Assembly (NCBI GenBank): GCA_910578825.1
Contig: CAJTSB010000008.1
Span: forward strand, 50,141 to 114,140
Reading direction: 5' to 3'
Origin: an uncultured Lachnospiraceae bacterium
Lineage (GTDB): Bacteria; Bacillota; Clostridia; Lachnospirales; Lachnospiraceae
DNA: 64,000 bases
Under the pieces are notes generated by a model, which did not search any database, was not told where the DNA came from, and saw only the letters and a list, made by a program, of their open reading frames with translations. Shown here piece by piece: positions 33,131 to 41,204 of this stretch (positions are counted from its first letter, which is position 1; each line of letters begins with the position of its first letter). A program made the translations under genes and the position numbers.

Positions 33131-34282
33131 ATGAGAGCAAGAAGATTACTGCCGTTGCTTATGGCAGCGGTATTGGGTGTATCTGCGTTAAGTGGATGCG
33201 GCAATAGCATTGATGCGGACAAAACGGGGGCTACATTGGACGGGCAGGAGATTTCTCTTGGATTCATGAATTTCATGGCCAGATACCAGCAGGCAATTTA
33301 CGATGGCAATTTTGCGTCCATGTTTGGACAGGATCAGAACATCTGGGAACAGAATTTCTTTGAGGAGGACGTGGATTCCGAGACTTCCGTAAAGAAGAGT
33401 GTGGCGGATTCCATGGAAGAATATTATTTGCTGGAGAAACATATGTCCGACTATAAGGTGGAAATCACGGACGAAGAGCTCTCCGCTATGGATGCGGCTG
33501 CTGAGAAATTTATGGAGGATAATACCAAATCGGCAATCAATCAGCTGGGAGCGACAAAGGATTATGTCAAGGAAATGCTGCGTCTGACCACGATTCAGTC
33601 AAAGATGCGTAATGCCATTCATGCCGAGGTGGATACGGAGGTATCGGATGAGGAGGCTGCACAGAAGAAGATAAGTTACGTGCAGGCTGCCATTAACTCC
33701 ACCACGGATGAAGAAGGAAATAAAGTGGATTATACCGATGAGGAAAAGGCAGAAATCAAGCAGAAGATAGAAACATTCCAGAAGTCCGCGAAAGATGATT
33801 TCGAGGGTGCGGCAGAGGAGGCGGGCTATACCGCATCGACTGCTACCTTTGGCGATAACGATGAGAGTTATACGCTGGATGATTCTGTGATTGAGGCGGC
33901 CAAGAAATTAAAGGAAGGTCAAATCAGCAAAGTAATTGCAACAGACGATAATTATTATGTAGTTCGTCTGGACAGCACATTTGATAAGGAAGCCACAGAG
34001 AACAAGAAGAAGTCCATCGTCACAGACCGTAAGAACGACCATTACACAGAAGTTTGTGATAAATACAAGGAAGGCGTGAAATACGAGATAAACGAGGAAG
34101 AATGGGCGAAAGTTAAATTTGACGAACTGTTCTCCATCAAGACGACGGAGAAGGAAGAGTCTGCGGATGATGCACAGGCAGAAGACACTGGAAATGATGC
34201 GCAGGCAGAAGGAACTTCCGATGATGCAGGGGAAGAAGACGCTGGCGAACAGGCGGAAGAAGATTCGGACAAAGAGGAATAA
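33131..34282 (+). CDS. PrsA/SurA-like foldase lipoprotein
   Basis: This 383-residue lipoprotein has a signal peptide ending in the lipobox ALSGCGN, so it should be anchored on the outer face of the membrane. A SurA-type N-terminal chaperone region (about 30-170) is followed by a parvulin-like peptidyl-prolyl isomerase segment (about 180-320; DDNYYVVRLDST). The final 45 residues are a very acidic tail with repeated DDAQAE-like units. PrsA proteins help secreted enzymes fold, which would suit the giant glycoside hydrolases downstream (inference). The ATG at 33131 follows GGAGGATATT. Catalytic parvulin residues are only partly recognisable, so it may act mainly as a chaperone. Confidence 0.8.
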   Translation: MRARRLLPLLMAAVLGVSALSGCGNSIDADKTGATLDGQEISLGFMNFMARYQQAIYDGNFASMFGQDQNIWEQNFFEEDVDSETSVKKSVADSMEEYYLLEKHMSDYKVEITDEELSAMDAAAEKFMEDNTKSAINQLGATKDYVKEMLRLTTIQSKMRNAIHAEVDTEVSDEEAAQKKISYVQAAINSTTDEEGNKVDYTDEEKAEIKQKIETFQKSAKDDFEGAAEEAGYTASTATFGDNDESYTLDDSVIEAAKKLKEGQISKVIATDDNYYVVRLDSTFDKEATENKKKSIVTDRKNDHYTEVCDKYKEGVKYEINEEEWAKVKFDELFSIKTTEKEESADDAQAEDTGNDAQAEGTSDDAGEEDAGEQAEEDSDKEE

Positions 34283-34298
34283 GATAAGTGTAGAGTGG

Positions 34299-34346
34299 AA
34301 AGGGTATGAGAGACGGAGAACTATCGTTTCCATACCCTTTTTGTTT
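34299..34346 (+). terminator. Terminator after the PrsA-like gene
   Basis: The arms AAAGGGTATG (34299-34308) and CATACCCTTT (34331-34340) form a 10-bp stem, with a T-rich tail (TTTTTGTTT). It ends the foldase transcript before apbE. Confidence 0.8.
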
Positions 34347-34402
34347 CAGGTAAGCCGGTTGTCGGTTTGCCCGCTTTGCCCTGTCACAGGAAAGGAAACG
34401 GA

Positions 34403-35458
34403 ATGAAAAAAATATGCCAGGCGATAATTCTTGCGGCTGTTATTCTGGTTCTTATAGGAGGATCTGCCCTGTATTACCGGACCCGGGGACCGCAGAGGTA
34501 TGAGGGACAGTTTTTCGGCTGTTTTGATACGGTGACAACCATTACCGGATATGATACAAGTCAGGAAGCATTTTCGGAGAAAATGGAATTGTTGGAGGAA
34601 AAGCTGCGCCACTACCATCAATTGTACGATATTTACCACACGTATGACGGGATCAATAATTTGAAGACGATTAACGACGCCGCGGGCGAAACTGCCGTGG
34701 AGGTCGGGGAAGAAATCATGGATTTGCTGAAACTTGGCAGGCAGATGTATGTCATGACCGATGGAAAGCTACAGATTGCATATGGCAGCGTACTTTCTTT
34801 GTGGCATGAGTATCGGGAGAAAGGGATGAATGAGCCGGAAAACGCCAAACTGCCGCCGGAGGAGGAGCTCGCCAGACGTGCGACGCACACTAATATGGAG
34901 TTGGTGATGCTGGATGAGGAGGCGTCCACCGTTTACCTTGCGGACGCCGGGATGTCTCTGGACGTGGGGAGTATTGGCAAAGGTTATGCCGTACAGAAAC
35001 TGGCGGAATATGCCAGAGAGATTGGCATGGAGAACGTATTAATTTCCGTGGGCGGGAATGTGTGCGCCGTAGGCGGGAAAGCGGATGGCACGCCCTGGGT
35101 AGTGGGTGTGGAGAATCCGGATACCGACAGTGAGAAAGCCTATCTGGCAACAGTCGAACTTGCGGATAATTGCGTTGTTACCAGCGGGGATTATCAGCGG
35201 TATTATGAAGTAGACAATCAACGTTACTGCCATATTATTGATCCGCATACCAATATGCCGCCGGACTTTTTTTCTTCTGTTACCGTACAGGCTAAGGATT
35301 CCGGGGTTGCCGATGCACTATCGACCGCCCTGTTTAATATGGGCTACGAGAAAGGGCTGGCGTTGGTGGAGAAGATGCAGGACGTAGAGGCCATGTGGAT
35401 TGGAAAGGATGGAGAGATTCGCTATTCCAGCGGATTTAAAGCCGATGAAAAAAAATGA
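34403..35458 (+). CDS. FAD:protein FMN transferase (ApbE family)
   Basis: This 351-residue membrane-anchored protein (one N-terminal helix, about 5-25) belongs to the ApbE family, which attaches FMN covalently to threonines of extracytoplasmic flavoproteins. Visible motifs are FDTVTTITGYD, the substrate-binding DVGSIGKGYAVQKLAEYA, NVLISVGGNVCAVG, and the metal-binding region HIIDPHTNMPPDFFSSVTVQA near residue 290. The ATG at 34403 has AAAGGAAACGG upstream. It is the first gene of a six-gene unit, and the next gene overlaps it by 14 nt. No FMN-acceptor (FMN-bind) protein is visible in the window. Confidence 0.88.
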   Translation: MKKICQAIILAAVILVLIGGSALYYRTRGPQRYEGQFFGCFDTVTTITGYDTSQEAFSEKMELLEEKLRHYHQLYDIYHTYDGINNLKTINDAAGETAVEVGEEIMDLLKLGRQMYVMTDGKLQIAYGSVLSLWHEYREKGMNEPENAKLPPEEELARRATHTNMELVMLDEEASTVYLADAGMSLDVGSIGKGYAVQKLAEYAREIGMENVLISVGGNVCAVGGKADGTPWVVGVENPDTDSEKAYLATVELADNCVVTSGDYQRYYEVDNQRYCHIIDPHTNMPPDFFSSVTVQAKDSGVADALSTALFNMGYEKGLALVEKMQDVEAMWIGKDGEIRYSSGFKADEKK

Positions 35459-35819
35459 TGTAATTTTGATTGCGGTGCTTTTGGTGTTTGCCTTGGCGGC
35501 ATTTGGCGGAGTGTCAATCCGTTCTGCGCTTACGACAAACGAGCCGGAGGCCGTTGTCTATTTAGATGGTGAGGAATGGGGGAGATATCCCCTGTCAAAA
35601 GACACTGAGGTAGAAATCCGCCAGGAGGGAGATCATTATAATATTCTGCAAATCCAGGAGGGGAAAGCAGATATTACGGCAGCCTCCTGCCCGGACAGAA
35701 TCTGTGTCAATCACCGTCCGGTCAATCGACAGGGAGAGAGTCTGGTATGTCTGCCGAACCGGGTAGTGGTGGAAGTTGAAAACGGGATGGAATCAGAAGT
35801 TGACGCAGATACAAATTAG
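35445..35819 (+). CDS. NusG domain II-containing membrane-anchored protein
   Basis: This 124-residue protein has one N-terminal transmembrane helix (about 4-25) and an extracellular beta domain of the NusG-II type (GEEWGRYPLSKDTEVEI, CPDRICVNHRPVNRQGESLVCLPNRVVVEV) with three cysteines. It is unrelated in role to transcription factor NusG. Proteins of this group are regularly encoded beside ApbE and Gx-type membrane proteins, and in some Firmicutes such sets belong to flavin-based extracellular electron transfer loci. A role in that process here is inference. The ATG at 35445 lies inside the apbE end, so translation is coupled. Confidence 0.75.
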   Translation: MKKNDVILIAVLLVFALAAFGGVSIRSALTTNEPEAVVYLDGEEWGRYPLSKDTEVEIRQEGDHYNILQIQEGKADITAASCPDRICVNHRPVNRQGESLVCLPNRVVVEVENGMESEVDADTN

Positions 35820-35845
35820 CATTCTGCCGGATGGGGGACGATGTT

Positions 35846-36343
35846 ATGACAAAGAGAATTGCTTACCTGGGAGTGCTCACAGCACTGGCATTTGTTTTTT
35901 CTTATATTGAATTTCTGCTGCCTTTAAACTTTGGCGTACCGGGAATCAAACTGGGTCTGGCAAATCTGGTGGTGATTGTGGCATTATATATGATCAATGT
36001 GCGCGCGGCATGTCTGTTATCGTTTGTGCGTATCCTGCTCACGGGACTGACGTTTGGGAATCTGGCAAGCATGATATATAGCCTTGCAGGTGGAATATTA
36101 AGTCTTGTTATAATGATTTTGGCAAAGCGGAGCAATGTATTTTCCGTTACCGGCGTCAGTGTTTTGGGCGGCGTATCTCATAACGTGGGACAGATAATAA
36201 TTGCAATCCTTGTGGTAGAGACAAAGAGCCTCCTGTATTATCTGCCGGTTCTGATTATATCCGGAACGGTTACAGGAGCTTTAATCGGGGTTTTGGCATC
36301 TATATTAATTCGACACTTAAATAAGGCAAAGGAAACGTTATGA
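35846..36343 (+). CDS. Gx transporter family / heptaprenyl diphosphate synthase component I-like membrane protein
   Basis: This is a 165-residue membrane protein with about five hydrophobic helices. It carries the family segment NFGVPGIKLGLANLVVI, then RILLTGLTFGNLASMIYSLAGG and SVLGGVSHNVGQI. The family is called Hpre_diP_synt_I in older annotations, but it resembles small S-component-like transporters, possibly for a flavin or quinone precursor. The ATG at 35846 is 8 nt after GGGGGA; an earlier in-frame ATG at 35831 overlaps that RBS. The gene overlaps the following ABC exporter by ATGA. It forms a conserved trio with the NusG-II protein and ApbE. Confidence 0.75.
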   Translation: MTKRIAYLGVLTALAFVFSYIEFLLPLNFGVPGIKLGLANLVVIVALYMINVRAACLLSFVRILLTGLTFGNLASMIYSLAGGILSLVIMILAKRSNVFSVTGVSVLGGVSHNVGQIIIAILVVETKSLLYYLPVLIISGTVTGALIGVLASILIRHLNKAKETL

Positions 36344-38076
36344 AAAAATTATATGTATATTTAAGTAATTACAAGAAAGAATGTATTTTGGCGCCATTGT
36401 TTAAAATGCTTGAGGCGTCCTTTGAGTTGGTTATACCGTTGGTGGTGTCCGCAATTATTGATGTGGGGATTACAAATGGAGACGGAAACTATATCGCGCG
36501 CATGTGTCTGATTATGGTGATGTTGGGATTGTTTGGTTTGGTGAGTTCCGTGACGGCGCAGTATTTTGCGGCCAGGGCTGCCGCAGGATTTGGCACTAAA
36601 GTTCGCCATGCGCTGTTTTCCCATATTCAGGGATTTTCCTTTTCTGAGATTGACAAGATGGGGACAGCCACATTGATTACACGTTTGACAAGCGATATCA
36701 ATCAGGTACAGTCCGGAGTCAATATGGTGCTGCGGCTGTTTTTGCGCTCTCCGTTTATTGTTTTGGGCGCTATGGTGATGGCGTTTACGATTGACGTGAA
36801 AGCGGCGCTGATTTTTGTGGTGACAATTCCGCTGCTGTCCCTGGTGGTGTTTGGCGTGATGGCAGTCAGCATTCCGTTGTACCGGAAGGTACAGGAACGT
36901 CTGGACAGGGTATTGGGCATTACCCGGGAAAATCTTACCGGAGCCCGTGTCATCCGCGCTTTCCATAAAGAGGAGGAGGAAAAAAGCCGCTTTGAAGAAG
37001 GGCTGGAAAACCTCACATCTATGCAGACGTATGTAGGCAAAATCAGTGCATTTTTGAATCCGCTCACATATGTGATTATCAATGCTGCCACGCTTGTCCT
37101 GCTCTATACCGGAGCAGTTCAGGTGAATCTTGGAAACCTCACGCAGGGGGAAGTCGTGGCATTGGTAAATTATATGTCGCAGATTTTGGTGGAGCTTATT
37201 AAGCTTGCCAACCTGATTATCACAATCACAAAGGCAGTTGCCTGTGCAAGACGCGTATCGTCTGTTCTGGAAGTGGAAAGCACGATGCCCACGCAGCCGT
37301 CTCTTCAATCTGAGGAAGGCGGGGGTATAAAAGAAGATCAGGATATCATGGTGCGTTTTTCCCATGTGGGTCTGACGTACCAGGGTGCAGGTGCAGAAAG
37401 CCTGTCTGATATTGACTTTTCGGTCAGGAGGGGTGAGACGGTAGGGATTATCGGCGGCACGGGTTCCGGGAAAACCTCTCTCGTACATTTGATTCCGCGC
37501 TTTTATGACGCAACGCGCGGGGAAATTTTGATAGACGGCAGAAATGTCAAAGATTATCCGTTAGAAGAATTAAGACAGAAAGTCGGCATTGTCATGCAAA
37601 AGGCGGTACTGTTTCAGGGAACGATCCGTGAAAACCTTTGCTGGGGCAAGGCAAACGCGACAGAGGAAGAACTTATAAAAGCGCTTGAGACGGCGCAGGC
37701 GAAGGAAGTCGTGGACGGTAAGGAAGGAAAACTGGAAGCGCCCGTAGAACAGGGGGGTAAGAATTTCTCCGGCGGACAGCGGCAGCGGCTTACGATTGCC
37801 CGCGCGCTGGTGCGTAAACCGGAGATACTGATTTTGGATGACAGCGCGTCCGCGCTCGATTATGCCACGGACGCCAGACTGCGTAAGGCAATTCGTGAAA
37901 TGGAGGAGGCGCCGACCGTATTTATCGTGTCGCAGAGAACCTCATCCATTCAGCATGCGGATAAGATCATTGTTTTGGACGATGGGGAGATTGCCGCAGT
38001 GGGAGTCCATGAGCAGTTGTTGGAGTCTTGTGAAGTTTACCGGGAAATCTATGATTCCCAGTATAAGAAACAGTAA
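36340..38076 (+). CDS. ABC exporter half-transporter with a degenerate ATPase site
   Basis: This 578-residue protein has six transmembrane helices (about 15-300) and a nucleotide-binding domain: Walker A GGTGSGKTS (about 372), signature FSGGQRQR, Walker B LILDD. The catalytic glutamate after Walker B is Asp (LILDDSASALD), the mark of the degenerate site of heterodimeric exporters such as TM287/288 or BmrCD. It should pair with the next gene product, 20 nt downstream. Substrate is unknown: drugs, lipids or peptides are possible. It is coupled to the upstream membrane-protein gene by a 4-nt overlap, so all belong to one operon. Confidence 0.9.
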   Translation: MKKLYVYLSNYKKECILAPLFKMLEASFELVIPLVVSAIIDVGITNGDGNYIARMCLIMVMLGLFGLVSSVTAQYFAARAAAGFGTKVRHALFSHIQGFSFSEIDKMGTATLITRLTSDINQVQSGVNMVLRLFLRSPFIVLGAMVMAFTIDVKAALIFVVTIPLLSLVVFGVMAVSIPLYRKVQERLDRVLGITRENLTGARVIRAFHKEEEEKSRFEEGLENLTSMQTYVGKISAFLNPLTYVIINAATLVLLYTGAVQVNLGNLTQGEVVALVNYMSQILVELIKLANLIITITKAVACARRVSSVLEVESTMPTQPSLQSEEGGGIKEDQDIMVRFSHVGLTYQGAGAESLSDIDFSVRRGETVGIIGGTGSGKTSLVHLIPRFYDATRGEILIDGRNVKDYPLEELRQKVGIVMQKAVLFQGTIRENLCWGKANATEEELIKALETAQAKEVVDGKEGKLEAPVEQGGKNFSGGQRQRLTIARALVRKPEILILDDSASALDYATDARLRKAIREMEEAPTVFIVSQRTSSIQHADKIIVLDDGEIAAVGVHEQLLESCEVYREIYDSQYKKQ

Positions 38077-38096
38077 AACGTCGTTGGAGGTCATGT

Positions 38097-39851
38097 ATGA
38101 AAAACAAAAAAAGCCAATTGCAGACAATGAAAAAAGTGTTGACATACATTCGGTCCTACCGGATTTTTCTGGTGTTGTCGTTGATTTTTGCTATTGTGGC
38201 AGTAGCGTCCACCCTGTATTTTCCGGTTCTGACCGGACAGGTCATCGACCATATTCTCGCGCCGGGGCAGGTAGACTTTGCCATTATTATGGATTTGCTG
38301 TGGAAAATGGGGTTGCTCATCCTTGTGACCGCGCTGGCACAATGGCTGATGAATGTCTGTAACAACAAAATTACCTATGAGGTTGTGCAGGACGTCCGGC
38401 GGGAGGCGTTTGCCAAAATAGAAATTCTGCCTCTGAAATTTATTGACGCACATTCTCACGGAGAACTCGTAAGTCGCGTGATTGCCGACGTAGACCAGTT
38501 CGCGGACGGACTCCTGATGGGATTTTCTCAGTTGTTTACCGGAGTAATTACGATTTTGGGAACCCTGCTTTTTATGATCAGTATCAATGTGCGGATTACG
38601 CTGGTTGTTGTATTGGTGACGCCGGTGTCCTTGTTTGTGGCAAGTTTTATTGCCCGCAGAACATTTTCGATGTTTATGCTCCAATCGACGACGCGCGGAG
38701 AACAGACGGCGCTCATCAATGAAATGATTGAGAATCAGAAGGTCGTGCAGGCGTTTTCCAAAGAAAAAGACGTGATGGAGAAGTTTGATGAGATTAACGG
38801 CAGGCTGGAGCGGGCGTCGCTTCGGGCTACCTTTTTCTCCTCGCTGACAAATCCGGGTACGCGTTTTGTCAACAGTCTGGTATATACCGGGGTTGCGCTT
38901 GTGGGTGCGTTTCTTGCAATGGCGGGAAACGGCGTGCTCACAGTCGGGCAACTATCCTGTTTTCTCAGCTATGCCAATCAGTATACGAAACCGTTTAATG
39001 AGATTTCCGGCGTGGTTACCGAGCTTCAGAATGCGCTTGCCTGTGCGGAACGTATTTTTGACCTGATTATGGAGGAGCCGCAGACGCCGGAGCCGGAATC
39101 AGCAGAGACGCTTGCGGACGTAAAGGGAAATGTAAATCTGGAGCACGTATATTTTTCTTATTCTCCGGATAAAAAACTGATTGAGGATTTCAATCTGGAC
39201 ATAAAACCGGGACAGCGGGTGGCGATTGTGGGACCGACCGGATGTGGCAAGACTACGATTATCAATCTGCTGATGCGTTTTTATGATGTGGATCATGGCA
39301 GCATTCAGGTAGAGGGTCAGGATATCCGCGCAGTGACGCGAAAGAGCCTTCGGGAGAGCTATGGCATGGTACTGCAGGAAACCTGGCTGAAGGCCGGGAG
39401 TATCCGGGAAAATCTTATAATGGGGAAGCCGGATGCGACAGACGAAGAAATTCTGGCAGCGGCGAAGGCGTCGCATGCCCATAGTTTTATCAAACGTCTG
39501 CCGGATGGCTATGATACGGTGATTGGAGAGGAGGGGGGCAGTCTGTCCGTCGGGCAGAAACAGCTTTTGTGCATTGCGCGCGTGATGCTCTGCCTGCCGC
39601 CGATGTTGATTTTGGACGAGGCGACCTCCTCAATTGATACGAGAACAGAAATGAAGATACAGAATGCATTTGCAAAGATGATGGAGGGGCGCACCAGTTT
39701 TATTGTGGCGCATAGGCTGTCCACGATTCAGGAGGCTGATATCATTCTCGTGATGAAGGATGGACATATTTTGGAACAGGGGAACCATGAGGAATTGCTG
39801 AAACAGGGCGGACTCTACTCAGAATTATATAACAGCCAGTTTGCGGTATAG
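38097..39851 (+). CDS. ABC exporter half-transporter with the catalytic ATPase site
   Basis: This 584-residue partner of the previous protein has six transmembrane helices (about 20-320) and an intact ATPase: Walker A GPTGCGKTT (about 379), Q-loop VLQETWL, Walker B LILDEATSSID with the catalytic Glu, and switch His in VAHRLS. Its own signature sequence is the unusual LSVGQKQL instead of LSGGQ; in a heterodimer this motif faces the degenerate Walker site of the partner, so the asymmetry is consistent between the two proteins. The RBS GGAGG lies before ATG 38097. A response regulator follows after 31 nt. Confidence 0.9.
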   Translation: MKNKKSQLQTMKKVLTYIRSYRIFLVLSLIFAIVAVASTLYFPVLTGQVIDHILAPGQVDFAIIMDLLWKMGLLILVTALAQWLMNVCNNKITYEVVQDVRREAFAKIEILPLKFIDAHSHGELVSRVIADVDQFADGLLMGFSQLFTGVITILGTLLFMISINVRITLVVVLVTPVSLFVASFIARRTFSMFMLQSTTRGEQTALINEMIENQKVVQAFSKEKDVMEKFDEINGRLERASLRATFFSSLTNPGTRFVNSLVYTGVALVGAFLAMAGNGVLTVGQLSCFLSYANQYTKPFNEISGVVTELQNALACAERIFDLIMEEPQTPEPESAETLADVKGNVNLEHVYFSYSPDKKLIEDFNLDIKPGQRVAIVGPTGCGKTTIINLLMRFYDVDHGSIQVEGQDIRAVTRKSLRESYGMVLQETWLKAGSIRENLIMGKPDATDEEILAAAKASHAHSFIKRLPDGYDTVIGEEGGSLSVGQKQLLCIARVMLCLPPMLILDEATSSIDTRTEMKIQNAFAKMMEGRTSFIVAHRLSTIQEADIILVMKDGHILEQGNHEELLKQGGLYSELYNSQFAV

Positions 39852-39882
39852 GCAATCCGGATTTTAGAGGGAGGAAAGCGGG

Positions 39883-41001
39883 ATGTTGAAAATATTTGTG
39901 GTGGAAGACGAACCTTTCATCCGCAAAGGCATTATCATGTATATCCAGAGGGGAGACCCCGGATTTGAGGTTGTGGGGGAAGAGGGCGATGGGGAACGCG
40001 CGTATTCTCAAATACTGCGGACGAAACCGGACGTATTGCTCACCGATATCCGGATGCCGCATATGGGTGGTCTGGAGCTGGCAGAGGAAGTGAAAAGGCA
40101 TCTGCCAGATTTAAAGGTCATAATCATCAGCGGTTACGATGATTTTACATATGCGAGCAAGGCCATCCATATCGGTGTTGTGGATTATCTGCTGAAACCT
40201 ATTTTGGAAGATACATTGCTTGCAGCTATTCGCAAAGCGGAGGAAGAAATAACAAAAGAACGGGAAGGCGGCAAAAAAGAGGGGGAACCAGGTGAGGACA
40301 GAGTGGGATTTTTCGGCTGTCAGGATGCTGCAATTGCGTTGAAACAGGTGGATATCAAAAGTTGGGCCAAAGATTCCGTAGAGCTTTTTCTGAAAAAGGG
40401 ACTGGAAAGCGAGGTAGAAAAATTTGTAGGGCAGTACCTGGAATGCGTGGGGAGCGATAATCTGGAATCCATGATATTTCGGCAATATATGGTGATCGAT
40501 ATGCAGCTTGAGGCAGTGCGTTTTTTAGACAGTCTGGGAGCAGAGGAATATACAGGGGACGTTATCTGTGAGGAACGGGAACTTGCCAGGCATATGAAGA
40601 CGCCTAAGACGAGCAGGAATTATATGGTGTCCATATTGAAAAGCTGTATTGCGGTGCGTGACAGCCTGTCTGGAAATCCGTTTAGGGTAATGGTGGAAAA
40701 GGCAAAGGAGTATGTGGGGGCGCATATTGGCGCGGAGATTTCCCTGAGCGCTGTTGCTGCGCACGTGGGGGTAAGCGCAAGTCATTTCAGCCGGATTTTC
40801 AGTCGGGAAGCGGGGGTCACATTTATCGAATATCTGACAGGGGTACGCATGGAGCGTGCCAAGGAAATGCTGCGCTGTACGAATAAGAAGATTGCAGAAA
40901 TTTCTCAGGAGATCGGCTATCGCGATACCAGGTATTTTTATACACTGTTTAAGAAAAATGTCGGCTGCACGCCGAGGGAATATAGGAAGAAAGAAAATTA
41001 G
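39883..41001 (+). CDS. AraC-type response regulator (YesN-like), orphan
   Basis: This 372-residue protein has an N-terminal receiver domain with Glu8-Asp9 and phosphoacceptor Asp55 (VLLTDIRMPHMGG), a linker of about 140 residues, and a C-terminal AraC/XylS double helix-turn-helix (about 270-370; ISLSAVAAHVGVSASHFSRIFSREAG and EIGYRDTRYFYTLFKKNVGCTPREYR). Such YesN-like regulators usually work with a YesM-type sensor kinase and control polysaccharide or oligosaccharide genes. No kinase gene is adjacent. It is the last gene of the apbE/ABC operon and sits just before the xylan-hydrolase genes, so those are candidate targets (inference). Confidence 0.88.
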   Translation: MLKIFVVEDEPFIRKGIIMYIQRGDPGFEVVGEEGDGERAYSQILRTKPDVLLTDIRMPHMGGLELAEEVKRHLPDLKVIIISGYDDFTYASKAIHIGVVDYLLKPILEDTLLAAIRKAEEEITKEREGGKKEGEPGEDRVGFFGCQDAAIALKQVDIKSWAKDSVELFLKKGLESEVEKFVGQYLECVGSDNLESMIFRQYMVIDMQLEAVRFLDSLGAEEYTGDVICEERELARHMKTPKTSRNYMVSILKSCIAVRDSLSGNPFRVMVEKAKEYVGAHIGAEISLSAVAAHVGVSASHFSRIFSREAGVTFIEYLTGVRMERAKEMLRCTNKKIAEISQEIGYRDTRYFYTLFKKNVGCTPREYRKKEN

Positions 41002-41029
41002 GACGTATTATAAATGCGTTCTTTTTTTT
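41000..41029 (+). terminator. Terminator after the AraC-type regulator
   Basis: A 10-bp stem with two G-T pairs (AGGACGTATT, 41000-41009; AATGCGTTCT, 41013-41022) overlaps the stop codon and is followed by eight T. Confidence 0.8.
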
Positions 41030-41183
41030 GCTTGATAAAATTTTAAACAAAATAAGCATGAAAACAAACAATATGATGCGTGCAGAAGTCCAGGAGCAAG
41101 AAAACCACAGGAATTTCATAAAAAAATCGGTATTTATTTCCATGCTATCTTGTTACAATTAAGCTATTGCAGGTAAGGAAGGG

Positions 41184-41189
41184 TATAAT
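41184..41189 (+). promoter_or_regulatory. -10 box before the first GH43 gene
   Basis: A perfect TATAAT lies 15 nt before the start codon and 4 nt before the RBS AAAGGAGG. That is short for a leader and it lacks a -35 box at normal spacing. It may be a near-leaderless promoter or coincidental; an activator could be needed. Confidence 0.3.
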
Positions 41190-41204
41190 AAAAGGAGGAA
41201 AAAC

